Assembly: GCA_000697055.1 (NCBI GenBank)
Contig: JNDT01002289.1
Location: 1-35,075, forward strand
DNA length: 35,075 nt
Direction of reading: 5' to 3'
Source of the DNA: Saksenaea vasiformis B4078
Taxonomy: Eukaryota > Mucoromycota > Mucoromycetes > Mucorales > Saksenaeaceae
The notes beneath the pieces were generated by a model. The model was not told the DNA's origin, made no database searches, and was given only the letters and a program-made list of their open reading frames with translations. The first letter of the stretch is position 1; each line of letters opens with the position of its first letter. The position numbers and the translations under genes were made by a program. Shown here in pieces: positions 9,872 to 25,864 of this stretch.

Positions 9872-12584
9872 TTATGCTCCCAAGAGCTTGAGTGCTAATG
9901 CTTCTTGATCCTGCAATGTCAGTGGTTGATCTGTTTCGATGACCTTCTTCTTCGGTCGTTCTTCTTCGTCTTCGCTTTCATCGACCATGCCCCATTTTCG
10001 TTTCAGCGCCAAATCATCATCCTCAGATTCAGATTGATCTTGATCCTGATCCATGTCATGGTCGCTCTCAGTACCGTTTAAGGCCTAACGTCGCCATCAT
10101 CAATATATGCTTATAAATCTTTCACACTACTCACTTCTAATTCCTGCTGTTCACGAAGTTTTCGTCGTAATTTCTTTTCTCGTCTCTTTTCCTTAGCAAG
10201 CGCTTTATCATCAACATCTGCCTTCTTCATCACTTCGCCTGTTTCACTGATAAAGGCGTCGATCTGAGTCTTGGCATCACCCGCCTGCAAGAAGTCCTTT
10301 TCATCCTTCATCTCGTAGAGTTGATGGGGCTAGGAAAAACGATAAGACACCGCATGAATTGCTTCCATGTTACACTCACCTTTCCTTCCTCATCGAAAAT
10401 CACACGTTCTCCCTTGGACATCTTCTTTGCCCTCTCTTTCTTTGTCATTTTCTGTTGACGTTTGGACAAGTTATTCATATGTGCCTCCTAAGTGCAAGTT
10501 TTAGCCCTGGTTTCTTGAATGCATTCGATAAGGCAAACCTTCATATCCTCCTCTGAGTCGTTCTCCAGGTCGTGATCAACACGGGCCAAGGTCAAAAAGT
10601 CGTCATTTCCATCCGTTTCCAATTTATCGCCTTCAAAGTCCACGAGTTTGTGATAATGCTCAGAAAGAATATCTTGATTCTTTCGCTGGAACATTCGGTC
10701 GTACTTGGTTTTGACCTGTCCCTGCAATATCAATGAGTCTCGATTACAGTAGTTGAAATAATACTTGCCTTTTCACTACGCTGTTCTTCTTCTTCTTCAG
10801 CTTCCTTTTCTTCCTCTTCTTCTTCTTTCTCCTCCTCCTCCTCCTCCTCCTCCTCCTCTTCGACCTTCGCCTTGGTAGGGCCTCGCAATTTGGCTTCCGC
10901 CTTCTTTACGAATTTGATCTTTGGTGCACCTGCCAATCCAAGAGATAATGCAAATTCCTCTGCAGGCAATTCGTTAACCTTGAAAACGTTCTTGTTTCTC
11001 TGAAGATAGACAGAACGCATATATGCAACAAATGCCTACCAAAGGATGTTTGTTAGGACACTCCAATCTTCCTTTTCTTTTCGCTTACTCTTTGACCGAG
11101 ATATTTAACTTCTGGATCCTGGAAACAGTAGCTTTGAAGTTGTTTTCGGATAGATTGCTGCTTGTTGGCACGGATTTTAATCTCTTCCACAGGAACCTTT
11201 TTCTTTTTCAATAGGTCCACCATCGCTTCGGCTTCCGTAGGCAGCAGCATCAGCAAAGCGTGTCCTTCGGCTTCAAAGCGGGCTGTTCGACCGACACGAT
11301 GAATGTAGGTTTCGGCGTCCTCAGGGCAGTCAAGCTGCACAACCCAATCGACAGCAGGGAAATCAAGACCGCGAGCAGCAATGTCTGTACTAAGGAGAAC
11401 AGCGTGTTGACTGGATGTGAACTTTCTGAAAATTTCAACGCGTTTCATCTGCTTTTGCTTGCCGTGCAGATGGAGAATGGGGATACCCGGTTGAAGCTTG
11501 CAGAAACATTCGTAAACAAATCGTGTCTGTTTACAGCTGGACAAAAACACAATTGTCTTGGTCTTCAAATGTGTTCTGATAAATGAATACAGGATATCAA
11601 GTTTCTGTGGTAAATCGCATACAACGTAGTGCTGCGTAAGATTTTTCGGTGTACTATGTTCTGCTTGCTCATGGACGGCGACGTATTCCGGATCTCTAAG
11701 ACTGAGTCGTGCTAAATCTTTCACAGAGCGGGTTTGGGTTGCTGAAAACAACATGGTCTGTCGCTGTCGTGGTAAATTCTCAACAATAGCGTTCACCGTT
11801 TTCTGGAATCCCATATCCATAATTCTGTCTGCTTCATCCAACACTAATAGAAAGCAGAGGCATTAAGCAATTGCTCCAGATTTTTTTTGTCCTTTCGCAA
11901 CCTACCTAGCACTTGCAAATTATCGCAGTTAAATCCTACAGATTGATCCATATGCTGCAGTAAACGTCCAGGTGTTGCTACCAAGATATTCATCCTCGTG
12001 ATGCGTTCCTGTTCAGTTTTGAAATCCTTTCCTCCAATAATTAGACCGGCCGACAAGGTATGGGTACGTCCGATTTTTTGCAACACTTCGAAAATTTGTA
12101 CGGCAAGTTCACGCGTAGGAGAGATAATCAGAGCACCTAGACCGTCAGCAGCATTCCACTGCTCTCGGTAGAGAATTTCGAGAACCTAAACAGCAAACCC
12201 ATTAATTCAAGAAGAAAAAAACAAAGCAATGGCAACATACGGGTACTAAAAACGACAAGGTCTTTCCGCTGCCCGTCTTTGCAGCACCCAGGACGTCTCT
12301 TTTTGCTAAAGCCATGGGAATCGCTTTGCGTTGAATTTCTGTAAGCTGTCTAAAATTGGCCCGTTTCAAGCCGTCATTTGTTCTTGTTGATATCGGCAGA
12401 TCTTGAAAATCTTTTACATCGGCGTAGTTCTCCTATATAATCCATTAGTACCGGCTCGATCGTTAAGTGATCAACGACGTACTGGTTGAGAAGCTTTTGC
12501 CTCGAGTGCCTTCAACTCTTCCTTTTCATTATTACGCCGCTGGAATTTCTGATTCACTCGTTGTTTAGGTTTTGTGGTTGACAT
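9872..12584 (-). CDS. DBP4: DEAD-box ATP-dependent RNA helicase DBP4/DDX10 (18S rRNA processing)
   Basis: Nine exons: 12584-12483, 12432-12241, 12185-11906, 11843-11089, 11035-10769, 10721-10539, 10487-10380, 10329-10135 and 10084-9872. All phases agree and give 764 residues, close to yeast Dbp4/Hca4. Helicase motifs in order: Q motif [13 protein letters not shown], motif [10 protein letters not shown] (about 85-93), [21 protein letters not shown] at 194-197, [23 protein letters not shown] and HRVGRTAR. The DDX10-type extension follows (EVKYLGQ, then [16 protein letters not shown]), then a long Glu tract encoded by GAG/GAA repeats and basic [14 protein letters not shown] stretches. Family role: a nucleolar helicase needed for U14 snoRNA release and small-subunit pre-rRNA processing. 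The intron between 10768 and 10722 starts with GC rather than GT. The ATG at 12584 follows a plausible leader and gives the usual basic N-terminus. Confidence 0.95.
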
Positions 12585-13102
12585 GTGTAACGATCGTTCG
12601 AAAAAAAGAGAAAACCAAGCGAAAAAAGGACGCTGCCTAGGCAAAGCCACCAGGAGGTACCATCTGGGTTCGGATTTCAAGCTGGGATTTCTTTTTCCTA
12701 TGAAATTGTTCGGCGTTTACTTTCAGATGAACTTTGACCCGCTTTGAAGTATGTATTTTACGTTCATCCAATGCTATCAATGTATCACTCCGTTTACTAA
12801 CCATGAAATAGGTTATATGTCGCTCCAGTAAATTTTGCCTCCACAGGAGGATCGAGTAATATATGGTTTCTCTCCCATACTTGGTACGCTAACTACGAAT
12901 ACCTGTTTTCTTTTCTTTTCAGCGCAAGCTTTGGTTGTTTATTCATGGGTAAAATTAAACTTTACTGTTAACGTTTGCCTATCGGGCTGTATCAATTAAA
13001 AATTAATGCATTTGAATCCATTATAGGCTTTACGATGAACACTCGTTCATTTCTAACACAAACGTATTATCTTTCTTCAAAAGGCTCCCGTTTTTAATCG
13101 GT
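12585..13102. other. Intergenic region: DBP4 promoter side and PMR1 3' side
   Basis: No supported coding sequence. Both flanking genes are on the minus strand. Confidence 0.5.
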
Positions 13103-16650
<3,548 letters not shown>

Positions 16651-18002
16651 CGGTACCAAGGAAGTGTTTCAACTGAGGGGCCACCTCCAATTTGACGTTG
16701 GATGAGGAGCGGTTGTGACTTTGTGTTGGGTTGGCCGATCAATTTCATGCTTCCCGAATTGGGAAACAAAATTGGCTCTATCATGGCGTCACAGCACCTT
16801 CAGCTCCTCTGCAAGGGAGAGACAGTCAGATACTGCCCACTACTACTACTACTACTTGCTCTCAGCATTGAAACAAGTGGGATATTCTCCGCTTTATCTT
16901 TTATACTCTTTTCTTTTCTCACGTGGTGGACAACAATGCTTTCTCTCGTCACTACCATGGCCACCAATAGAGACGAGACTCTCAATAGAAAGGAATGATG
17001 CAGCAGTAAAAGTGCATGCTCAACAACTTCACTTAAACTTTATAATATCTTCATCTTAGTTCGACACTAGCATCTTTTTTGATTGGCGTTGCTCAAGAAC
17101 AAAAACCAGTAGGCGTTATGACTGGATCCAGAAATGTTTGAAAGATATAAAACGAAGCGATGTCTAGCCAAAAAAAAAAAATACCCCGTTCTCATATGGT
17201 AAGTCAGAAGAAAAAGGAATATTCTGGCAACAAAGGCAGAATTTATTTATATCAAACTTGATCTCTCAGGTGAACACAGAAATTATATAGGTCATTTATG
17301 GTCTGTATATGGAATAATGCTTAAATGAAACAATGCAACATCTAGCCATCTATTGTGAAAAGTGTATGATGCTGAGTGTGACATTTACTCAAGTGATGAA
17401 TTAAAAGCTGCCAACACACAGTCATGGTAGTCGGGAGACAGGTCATGCAGGGTAAACGACACACAAAGATACATGGGATGATCCTGTACACAGCATAAAT
17501 TCACACCGGGGAAGAAAACGGAGCCAAAGAAAAATGTATTCATGCATCCTTTTAAACCCTCATAACATCGCGTTACCTGAAGCCTATCTTCCAATTAGAC
17601 ATGGGGAGAACTAATCACATTGAAACATCACAGTACGCTCTGATGCAAAAGAAATCCACAGCGTTTTCAGAAATAAACGTCGCTACTGGTCAGCGTTTAT
17701 TGCGTAGTTATGCTGTAAGCCTTCCGGTATCAATTTTCTTTTTGAATAAAGTGCACTCGTCTATTCAAGATGCAAAAAAAAGTATACAAAACGCAGAAAG
17801 AAGAACTTTTACCCAGCATAAGATTTATTGCAAGCTAACGCCAAATGGTTTAAACAAACGGCGAGCTACACGAAAAAATTCAGTAATCTACAAAAATGCT
17901 GAAATCACGAATTGATCTTTTTTATAGTCTGTACAGCCTCCCGAAAGAAATGTAAGTAATCAGATAATGCTGCTATTTATAAGGTATAATGAATCACTTT
18001 TT
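16651..18002. other. 1.35-kb intergenic region between PMR1 and the CNNM gene
   Basis: It contains an ACT trinucleotide run near 16840 and an A run near 17170. Open frames exist (for example 17601-17915, 104 codons, plus strand) but show no domain and no protein-like composition. It is likely the PMR1 promoter plus the CNNM 3' flank. Confidence 0.5.
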
Positions 18003-19986
18003 TTACTGCTGATTTTCAAGCAACGAGGAAGTCTCCATGGCTCCAGGAGAGCCAGAGACAGCCAGCTTGCCATTCGTCACTGCACCGTACGTCTTTACGT
18101 AAGGTTCCACCACCTTGCCGTGAGCCGAGGCGGAAGAATTTGTCCGCAAAAGGTCGTTTGGCTTTTCGCCTGCTCCAAATGATTGTCGCTTACGGGCACT
18201 GAGGAGTTGTTGAGAACGGCCGGCTTTTTTATTGGTTACTTGACGGCGAACGACTCGGATTTTGTTGCGCACTTATAGAAAAAAGAAAAAGAGAAACGTC
18301 AGTAACCACTTCATCTACGTGGATCCAACTTTACCATCCACATAGACATCCGTTTCATCAATGATTTCCTAAGAGGCAATAAGTTTTCCATCGTTCCCCG
18401 AATTGCTTCTATTTACCTCGCCAATCAATTCTTCAATGACATCCTCGAGAGTGATCACACCGAGTGCACCACTTTGTCCCCCAGGATCAGCAGAGACCAA
18501 AGCCATGTGGCCTAGTCAAAATGGCATTATATCCTTTTTCGGCTGTCCAATAGAAACTTACTTTTGCCTTCCTGGAAAAAGTTAAGAATATCCAAACAGC
18601 TGGTGTCAGGCCCTGTTTCAGGTAGAGTGCTAATCTGTAACTCTTTCACGGGGAGACCATCTTCAGGGTCGTATGTAATAAGTCGTTTGGTCAGCAGCAT
18701 GCCAACAAAATTGGTCTTGTCTCCGGGAGAATGAACGGGGATACGCGAATAACCCGCCGACAAAATCTAAACAGTAAGAATAAAAGCTCAATCCTGGGAA
18801 ATCATCCTTCATGCCTCCAATTTTTGTTTTTTTACCTTATCCACCAGCACTTCATCAAGAATATCATCCACCGACAAGGTAAAGACGTCCAATATCGGGG
18901 TCATGATTTGAGACACCGGTTTGGATCGCAAGTCGAGGACAGCACCAATGATCGTCACCTCGTCCGCAGTCAAGGCCTCGACGTCGGAGGGGTTCACAGC
19001 TTGGTGTAGGGATACCAATGATTTTAACCCTTGGTTCCGTTTGCAACAAAAATTATTCTCCTTTGTTTTTTACCATTCTATATTTGCTTACCAGATTTCT
19101 TGTATACAGTGCCATGCGATTCACCGAGGAAGTAATCCAACAATAAGGCTGTTGGGTATGCAATCGGATACATAAAATACATCAGGACCAGAACCATGCT
19201 AATTGAGAACTGAGTTAGACAGGTCGTGCGTCAAAGAAATTATTTGCTTCTTGTTGCCGTTACCCTGCCGTACGGGCGCCGATCAGCAGTCCATATCGAA
19301 CACAGATAGCTATCGGAAAAGATTAAGCATATCATCGTTGCACAGAAAACACGTACATTGTGGAATGACCCTATTAGCCGCCACAACAACAACAAAAAAA
19401 AGAAAGAAAAAAAAAGAAAAGAGAACATTAGTCTGTCATTGTCTTTTCCACTTATAGCTTTTTTTTTTTGATTCACTCACTCGCCAAAAATAACGATCAA
19501 TGCTGTCGACATGACAACGGCCTGCCATCCGTCACCGAGAATACCGTCCAAAATAATGGGCAACGTTTCGTTGATAATCACATTGGAAAGAAGTAATGTG
19601 ACAAGCACCCAGTGTTTGCCACGGTCAAGCAAGGCCAATACCTTTTTGGCATTTTCACGTTCGTCGGGAGTGCCAGATTCAATAAGTACATGCAGATTCG
19701 TCTCGTCCAGACCCATGAGACCGAGTGTCAGTCCTAAAAAAAGCGAGTGTTTTTACAGAAAGTTAAGCTAACCCGGTCTCTTACCAGCAAAGACACCTCC
19801 CAGAAGTACCAAGACCAAGACAACGATCGCTCGTTCCCAGAATGAGACGGACTCATACATTGGCTCCGCTCCTTCCGCCGCCAGAGAGAACACACCGGTT
19901 GGATATCCATACGCAAAAGTGACCGAGTATAACAAAGTAGACAGTAAAGCTCGTATAGAGCATATCCGTGCTGCAGTAATTACCAT
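18003..19986 (-). CDS. MAM3: CNNM/MAM3-type transporter-like protein (DUF21 plus CBS pair)
   Basis: Ten exons: 19986-19785, 19733-19481, 19370-19357, 19309-19264, 19198-19092, 19029-18836, 18766-18562, 18511-18417, 18368-18335 and 18271-18003. Phases agree and give 472 residues. The N-terminus has a signal-like hydrophobic stretch, then [20 protein letters not shown], the hallmark [14 protein letters not shown] of DUF21, and membrane helices through [28 protein letters not shown] spans three exons. Then come [20 protein letters not shown] and the CBS pair ([47 protein letters not shown]). Family role: CNNM/Mam3 proteins govern Mg2+ and Mn2+ homeostasis, vacuolar in yeast. Exon 3 is only 14 nt (19370-19357), yet it is needed to restore EVIPQS. 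The yeast symbol is given by homology; the vertebrate equivalent is CNNM. Confidence 0.92.
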
Positions 19987-21538
19987 TACTGAAATCGAAT
20001 GGCGAAAGGGATGTCCTTTTTTATGAAAGCGTTTTAAGGGAGATTTTGTAAAAAAAGGTATTATTTTGAAACACCGCCCATCGCAACAAATTTCTTTAAG
20101 CGGCGTTTTTTTTTCAACACATTCGGATCTCCAATTTTTCCCTTTCGCTGTCAGCTAACATTTACTTTGTCATGTTCAACTCAAACACTTTCCTTTTTCT
20201 CTCATTAACCCTGTCAACCTTTTTCTGAGCATCCTCAAGAAACTAAAAAGGTGTGAGTCTTTCAACTTGGGTACCTGGTTTTAACTTCAATCTTTTTTAA
20301 CGGGTTGAAATCAGAAGGTATAGAGACTTGTAACTTGTTCATGGGGTTAAGGAAGTCAGCGTGTGTTTTGACTGCTTCATCTATACTCCTTGACACTTTT
20401 TATCTTGCATTTTTTGAAGCTCGGAGAGAGAGAGAGAGAAAGTTTTGGCCTGCCAATCTCTGTCTTCATTCGGTAGACGAAACCGATGCGTTGAAATAGA
20501 TAGCTGTTCTTTTCAGCTCCGTTGGAACACATCGCTTTTGTTCATTTGAATCCCCCTCTTGTTGTTGCAGTGATAAGTTCAGGAACTTGTTATTTTTGCT
20601 CAAGTTACACGCTGAGCATTTACACCATTGTACTGTGTCACTTCATGCAAAGCAAGCTGCTTATCTTCTACACTTGCTAATTTCGACCATTTGTTCCAAT
20701 CTCCTGGTCCAAATGATCGGGAACCAACTGTTTGATAATGGCGTAACCTCCTTGCCATTTTGTCCGATCCCAGGTTATTTATAACACTTGAACCATTGTA
20801 AAAACACTTTTTGGCATTTGCCCCAGGTGCCCTCCACAATTCTTTGTTATCAGAATCTCCTTTGATTATTCTCCCTGGTTGAGAAGCAAATCCGTTTCTT
20901 AACGACAAGAGCACCCCATCTTTCGAATAAACAAGTTTTTCTTTTTGGTACCAGTGCTGCCCTTACATCATTCGAGAAGTGCTCGGCTTCTATGAAGGAA
21001 ACGCTCTGAAGAGATCCCGACGTAGGGAGGAAGACTTGAGGTTCCTTGGAAACCCTAAGAAGAGAACTACCAAGTTCCAAATATTCATTAACACCCTGAA
21101 TTGTCTCACTGGTCGAGTGTTGAACAAACAAATGTAACCCTATCTCTTGTGTAAATTATTACTGCTACCGCACATCTGTCAACCCTTTTCTAACGGTCAA
21201 TGTTTACTCTTGTATATGCATACTTCGGCAGATCCCTAAGAGCGCATCTCAGACGTGACCTCAGATCTCGCAAAAACCATCCCGCGCTTTGTCCACAGAG
21301 TTAGGACTTTAGTTTTCGGTTCTTTTACTGGCACCTAATCAAATTGCGTTCATCCAAAAAAAAAAAAAAAGAAAAGGGGGGACGGAAGAAGGATGATATA
21401 AAAATAAGCTAGACTGAGACAAGGCTAACAAGAAGCACGCTTTACGAGAGAGAAAAAAAAAAGTTGTTCTGTAGAAAAAGAGAAGCATAGCGCAGCTTAG
21501 TGCTACACTGTCTGAGAGCATAGTTGGTGTCACCTTCC
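19987..21538. other. 1.55-kb intergenic region with unrecognised open segments
   Basis: No family recognised. An AG repeat lies near 20423. Two overlapping minus-strand frames (21131-20850 and 20914-20600) read like one protein broken by a frameshift near 20900: FIEAEHFSNDVRAALVPKRK, then GFASQPGRIIKGDSDNKELW. They may be a decayed element or gene. The A run at about 21357-21371 lies just past the 3' end of the chitin synthase. Confidence 0.4.
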
Positions 21539-24473
21539 TTAGTTAGTAATTGCTGCAGCGAATGATAAAATCCGGTAACTCAGACCGGCGACAGATCGGA
21601 AGGCCGCCAACGCAGCTACAGCTCGTAGAACATAGATCATGTATGAGTTGGCATGGGGATCAAAGCGAACTGTTTACAAAAGAATCAGCACTTATGTTTT
21701 TCTTTACGGAAGAAAAAAAAAAGGAACGTACCATGCCAATTCGTTACAAGAAACAAGGTGATAATGACGACGGCGACATTGGATAAAACCCAACCAACAG
21801 CCAGTAGTTTTCGCACAACGTGGTAGCCGTTCTGCTGCTCAGTCTGGGTATCCAGTAGTAGGAATTCATCCTCCTCGTCATTGTCAGCCTTATCCGCCAC
21901 GTGGTGTGCAAGCCGGATACAGGCCTCCTCATACAACGAATGGACGTCTTTCGACTCCGGCGGAGTACTCTTGGTGTCTTTTTGATCCTGCGGAACGGGT
22001 GTCGCGCCAATGTCCGATGGTGCATCGCGGTTTACTGTCCGTAGCCGACTGTGTTCCTCATTTTAGTTCTATTTGCCTGTAAATCCGTGACTATTTTTTC
22101 ATTACCTGACATCATGCGCCTGGCAGAATGCATAGGCATTAACTACTGCTACGTAACTGGGCACCATGGCGATATATTGGATTATACTGATCACCATGTG
22201 CCAAGGATAAAAGAACAGAAATCCAGGTAACCAAAAAAGAAGATAGACAATAGCTATCCAAAGGAAGATATCGCGCAACGACCAAGTGAAATGTGGAAGA
22301 AATGGGAATGCATTCACCACCGTGGGAATGCTGGGATAGACTAGCCACACGGAAACAAAGAGACCGTATATCATAAGCACCACAAACATGCTCATCACTC
22401 TCGTATAGAATTTTTCGGATCTGAGGTCGGCTAGGCAAGCGCTATATTTCCCGCGCCATGAACAAACCGTCGATCCTCGCAGCCAGCTTCCTACGGTGCC
22501 CAGAAGTAGCAGGATCAGTAGTCCAATGTAAATGGACGTATAGATAACATGTGTGCAATGGGCTGCGTCGGGTGGATGTCTACTGTCAGAAATCGCATCG
22601 GTCATGATAAAAAACAACAAGAACCAGTTTGCCTGAAAAATCGTCTCAGTCATTCATACAGCCAGTTCCCTCTTCTTCTTCTTCTTCTCCTTACCAAAGC
22701 GAACCAGGTGAAAAGTCTTGAAATGCACAGATGGACAAATTCGACAGATAAAAGTAGTTTGCGAAGCCAGGAATGTCCTGTTTGGCACAGTCTGTAGCAA
22801 TACCTAAGCATATACATGTCGGCAAACAGCGAAGCTTAAAGAAAGAAAACAGATGTGAGAAAACCTCCCTCTCTCTCTCTCTCTTTCTTCCTTGGTTTGG
22901 CCTACCTTGAGACCATTTTCGTCGTTGATTAAGAAAAGCCGCGACCTACATCATTTTTTTTCGAGTTAGTAAATAGGAGAATCAGGCCTTTTTTCTTTTT
23001 TCTTTTTTTTTTTTTTTTTTTTTACCGAGGAAGGTGCCACTATTTCTCCATAAGCGTCCGCTACGTAGCGAAAAGTCCATGAGGCATCTTTTTTGAATAC
23101 CAAATCGAAAGGGAAGAGTCGTTCTTCGGCAACGTACTTGTTTCTCTCAAAGAATTCAGCAGCATGATCGTCTATTTCTTCTTCTTCTCCCCGCAAATAC
23201 GTTTGCAGGGGTTCCTCATCCTTTCGGAGTGCACAGTACCTGTAGGCCACCAGTGCACCCGGCAAAGGTTGGTTAAAGCCAAGGAGAGATGCCAGCGGTT
23301 TTTCAAAAAGGCTGCTTAGTTTGTATTCAAAGTGCTGGCCTGCCACAAGTGGGTGGATGAAGCGGTTGGTTGATACCCGGACTTCGCCACATGCGCCTCC
23401 CACGTGGTCATCTATCGCGAAAGCGCGCCACAATTTGTAGATGGACCACGGACCAGGTCGGGTACCGGCACCCATCAACATGGTCAGATTAGGTTTCAAC
23501 ACCGGACAAAAGCCTTGGAAAAACCAGCGATGCAGATCCACCTTTTGCTGGTTCTTTGTAGGCATGAAAAACAAAATCTGTGTCGGCGGAATGCCATCCG
23601 CTGCGCCTTTGAAGTCGCGCGCAGCGTTCATTGACAACTGCGTGGTGTACTAATCAACAACAACAACAAGCGTACGGTCAGCACAACGAGAAAGTTAGCA
23701 TGATGTTGTGCGTCCTTACTTCGTAGAGATGTCCTTCAGCAAGTTTATTTTGTACGACCGCCTTAGCGACGCCTTCCTGAAAGACACCGAGAGCAGTTAA
23801 GGTGTCCAGGACACGGGGATGTAATCTATCACGCCCGTGTGCGATAAGGCAGATCGTTACCTTCCGCCAACTGTCCGGGCCCTAGAAAATCGATCAGTCA
23901 ACCAAAACGTCCACCGGTGTATTTTGGATTTACCCAAGTTCTGGAGCGCTCTTTTTTGCAGAGTTGACCAATGTTTTCCATAAGACCGTGGAGTGTTCTA
24001 CTTAGCATCACCTCATCTTCCTACAGTCATGGACGTTAAGTTGCAAAGTAGAATATCAACGGAACCATCATCATCCTACGTACTTTGTCGATTGTCACAC
24101 AAATGGCTATTTCATTGTGACAATCTAGTAATTGATTGCGGAGCGTGAAGCTTGAGGCAAATTCTGAAGATGGGCAGGTCACCGAGGTATAGCGCATGTG
24201 CGAAAATTCCTTGCTGTCACGCCGAGGCACTAACTGGGAGTATCTTACTGACACAGGACAATCAAGCACCAGATTTCCCTCGTCTAATTTCACTCTCCGT
24301 GTCGTCTTGTAGCGCTTGAATTTACCCGCTGTAGCAGGCACAGCTTCTTTTTCTTCTCCTTCTCCTTCTCCATGCGGTATAGGGGAAGAGGGACGTTCCG
24401 TTGTATACTTTCCGTTTTGAAAGGAGGATTCTCCAAGAACAGGAGTTGTCATATCCATCGAAACGGGTTCCAT
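21539..24473 (-). CDS. Division I chitin synthase-like protein with altered catalytic motifs
   Basis: Nine exons: 24473-24084, 24020-23934, 23881-23720, 23649-23026, 22945-22906, 22834-22695, 22632-22106, 22048-21732 and 21669-21539. Phases agree and give 805 residues. The N-terminal chitin synthase region is clear (GNLVLDCPVSVRY, EFSHMRYTSVTC), as is the core (DLHRWFFQGFCPVLKPN, SIYKLWRAF, PLVAGQHFEYKLSS, LPGALVAYRY) and the C-terminal membrane bundle with CQAHDVS. Overall match to the Chs1/Chs2-type family is certain. Key residues differ. The usual LLDVGT is LMGAGT, with Gly at about 273 for Asp. EDR is EER (388-390). QRRRW is QRRKW (Lys at about 431). The N-x-H-D-x-S-W-G-T motif reads QAHDVSRLR. 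The last change lies at a splice junction, but no Trp-Gly-Thr codons occur in the intron. Chitin synthase activity is therefore doubtful. Possible roles are a regulatory pseudoenzyme, an altered enzyme or a relaxed duplicate. Confidence 0.92.
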
Positions 24474-24685
24474 TGGCACAGTAGAGTGAAAGAAAGAAAT
24501 GCAAAGGGAGGTGCCACCCTGTATGATTGTGTTTATATAGAGTAACAATGCTGAGCATTTCTCATTTTCTGTTTTTGGGATGTGGTGTCTGGTGAACCAA
24601 AAAAAAAAGTGTATTGCAAACGCGCAGTATGATACACACATAGGATAGAAAAAGAGATATATACATAAATGGCTTTCTTCAGAGG

Positions 24686-25768
24686 CTAGAATGCCGCCAA
24701 CAAATCACTCAACGTCTAAAAAGACAAGTCAGTCAATACCTCCTCTCTCTTTTTTTTTTTTTCTGTATGACTTACAATGATGCCCTTTACATGGCCTTCG
24801 TCGTCGCAGAGCCAAAGGCGGTACGCTTTTCGAAGCACCATGGAAGCCATGATTTGGGAGAAGGTGAAGCGGTCGTGGCAAGTGAATGCAGGATAAATGT
24901 CACCATGGCTGAATTTGAGATACATCACCACAGGTTTTGCAAGTGCACTGAAGCGTTCTCTGTTCAGACCCCGCAAATCCTGTGGACTGAGGTCGCCTAC
25001 AAAAATGTTTGTGTCATCCACGATAGGTAGTGCAGTGATCTTGGGATTATGTGCCATTTTCAAAAATGCGTCGAAAGCAGTCGATTTGAAGGTAATGGTA
25101 TCCACGCTATCCTTTTCGATCGTTACGCCTCGTCGGGCATGCGATCGTTCAATCACCATCGGCGCGGAGATATCCAAGATGGGGCCGAGATGATGGTTGT
25201 GAGCATGTAAATACCGTACAACATCCATTTGAGAAAGTAGGATAGGACCCTCTTCTGCTTGCACAAGCACACGATGTGCACCACGCTGACTAAACAGATC
25301 CATAAGATAGGCCAATGTATCTGTGACTCGAACAGTCACTAGGGTAGAGCTTTCGGCCGTTTGTCCTACAGCTTCACTGATCGGTTTCAACAAAACATTT
25401 GGATCATTCAAAGAAGCCTTGTGTGAGAAAATAAAATAATAGTCAACGGAAAACACGAAACTTTAAATCCGGCTAAAATTTACCTGGGAAACAAAAAGCT
25501 TGAGAAGATCCAACACACTGACAATGGTGATGTATATTTTTTGGCCTTCTTGTAAGCGATAGACGGGTACAGAGAGGATATCTTCGGCAAGAAGTAAATC
25601 AAGGGTTTCTTCCATCGTTGCTGTCAATGGTAGATCGACCACCTGTCGATTGGGCGGTGGTTTCACCTCGGCAAGCACATTGGCCACTGTCTTGGAAGCG
25701 ATAAACGTCCGATGGACACTCGTTGCTGTCCCTTGCTCGGTTGAATAATTTGTTTGCACTGCTGCCAT
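24686..25768 (-). CDS. Four-CBS-domain protein (AMPK gamma/SDS23-like architecture)
   Basis: Three exons, 25768-25484, 25417-24776 and 24715-24686, give 318 residues. The last exon adds only TLSDLLAAF after GHVKGII, completing the final CBS strand and helix. CBS repeats are visible: ATMEETLDLLLAEDILSVPV with YITIVSVLDLLKLF; TDTLAYLMDLFSQRGAHRVL with LLSQMDVVRYL; STAFDAFLKMAHNPKITALP with FVGDLSPQDL; and FSQIMASMVLRKAYRLWLCD with GHVKGII. Length and layout resemble AMPK gamma subunits (Snf4) and Sds23, which bind adenine nucleotides, but ligand residues cannot be judged here. Only 212 bp separate it from the upstream start of the chitin synthase. Its exact orthology is open. Confidence 0.85.
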
Positions 25769-25864
25769 TCTTGTTGAAAGAAAGAAAAGAAAAGAAAGAA
25801 GAAGAAGAAGATGAAAAAAAAGAAACACTTGTAGTCTGGCTTCAAACGTTTATGTTGGTATTTC

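Noticed and set aside
11260..11586. 108-codon plus-strand frame inside the DBP4 helicase domain
   Set aside because: Antisense shadow of a strongly conserved helicase exon.
17601..17915. 104-codon plus-strand open frame between PMR1 and the CNNM gene
   Set aside because: No domain, no supporting splice structure and ordinary intergenic composition; the length is within chance for this GC content.
22860..22890. CT microsatellite as a possible regulatory element
   Set aside because: It lies inside a chitin synthase intron, so it is most simply intronic low-complexity sequence.
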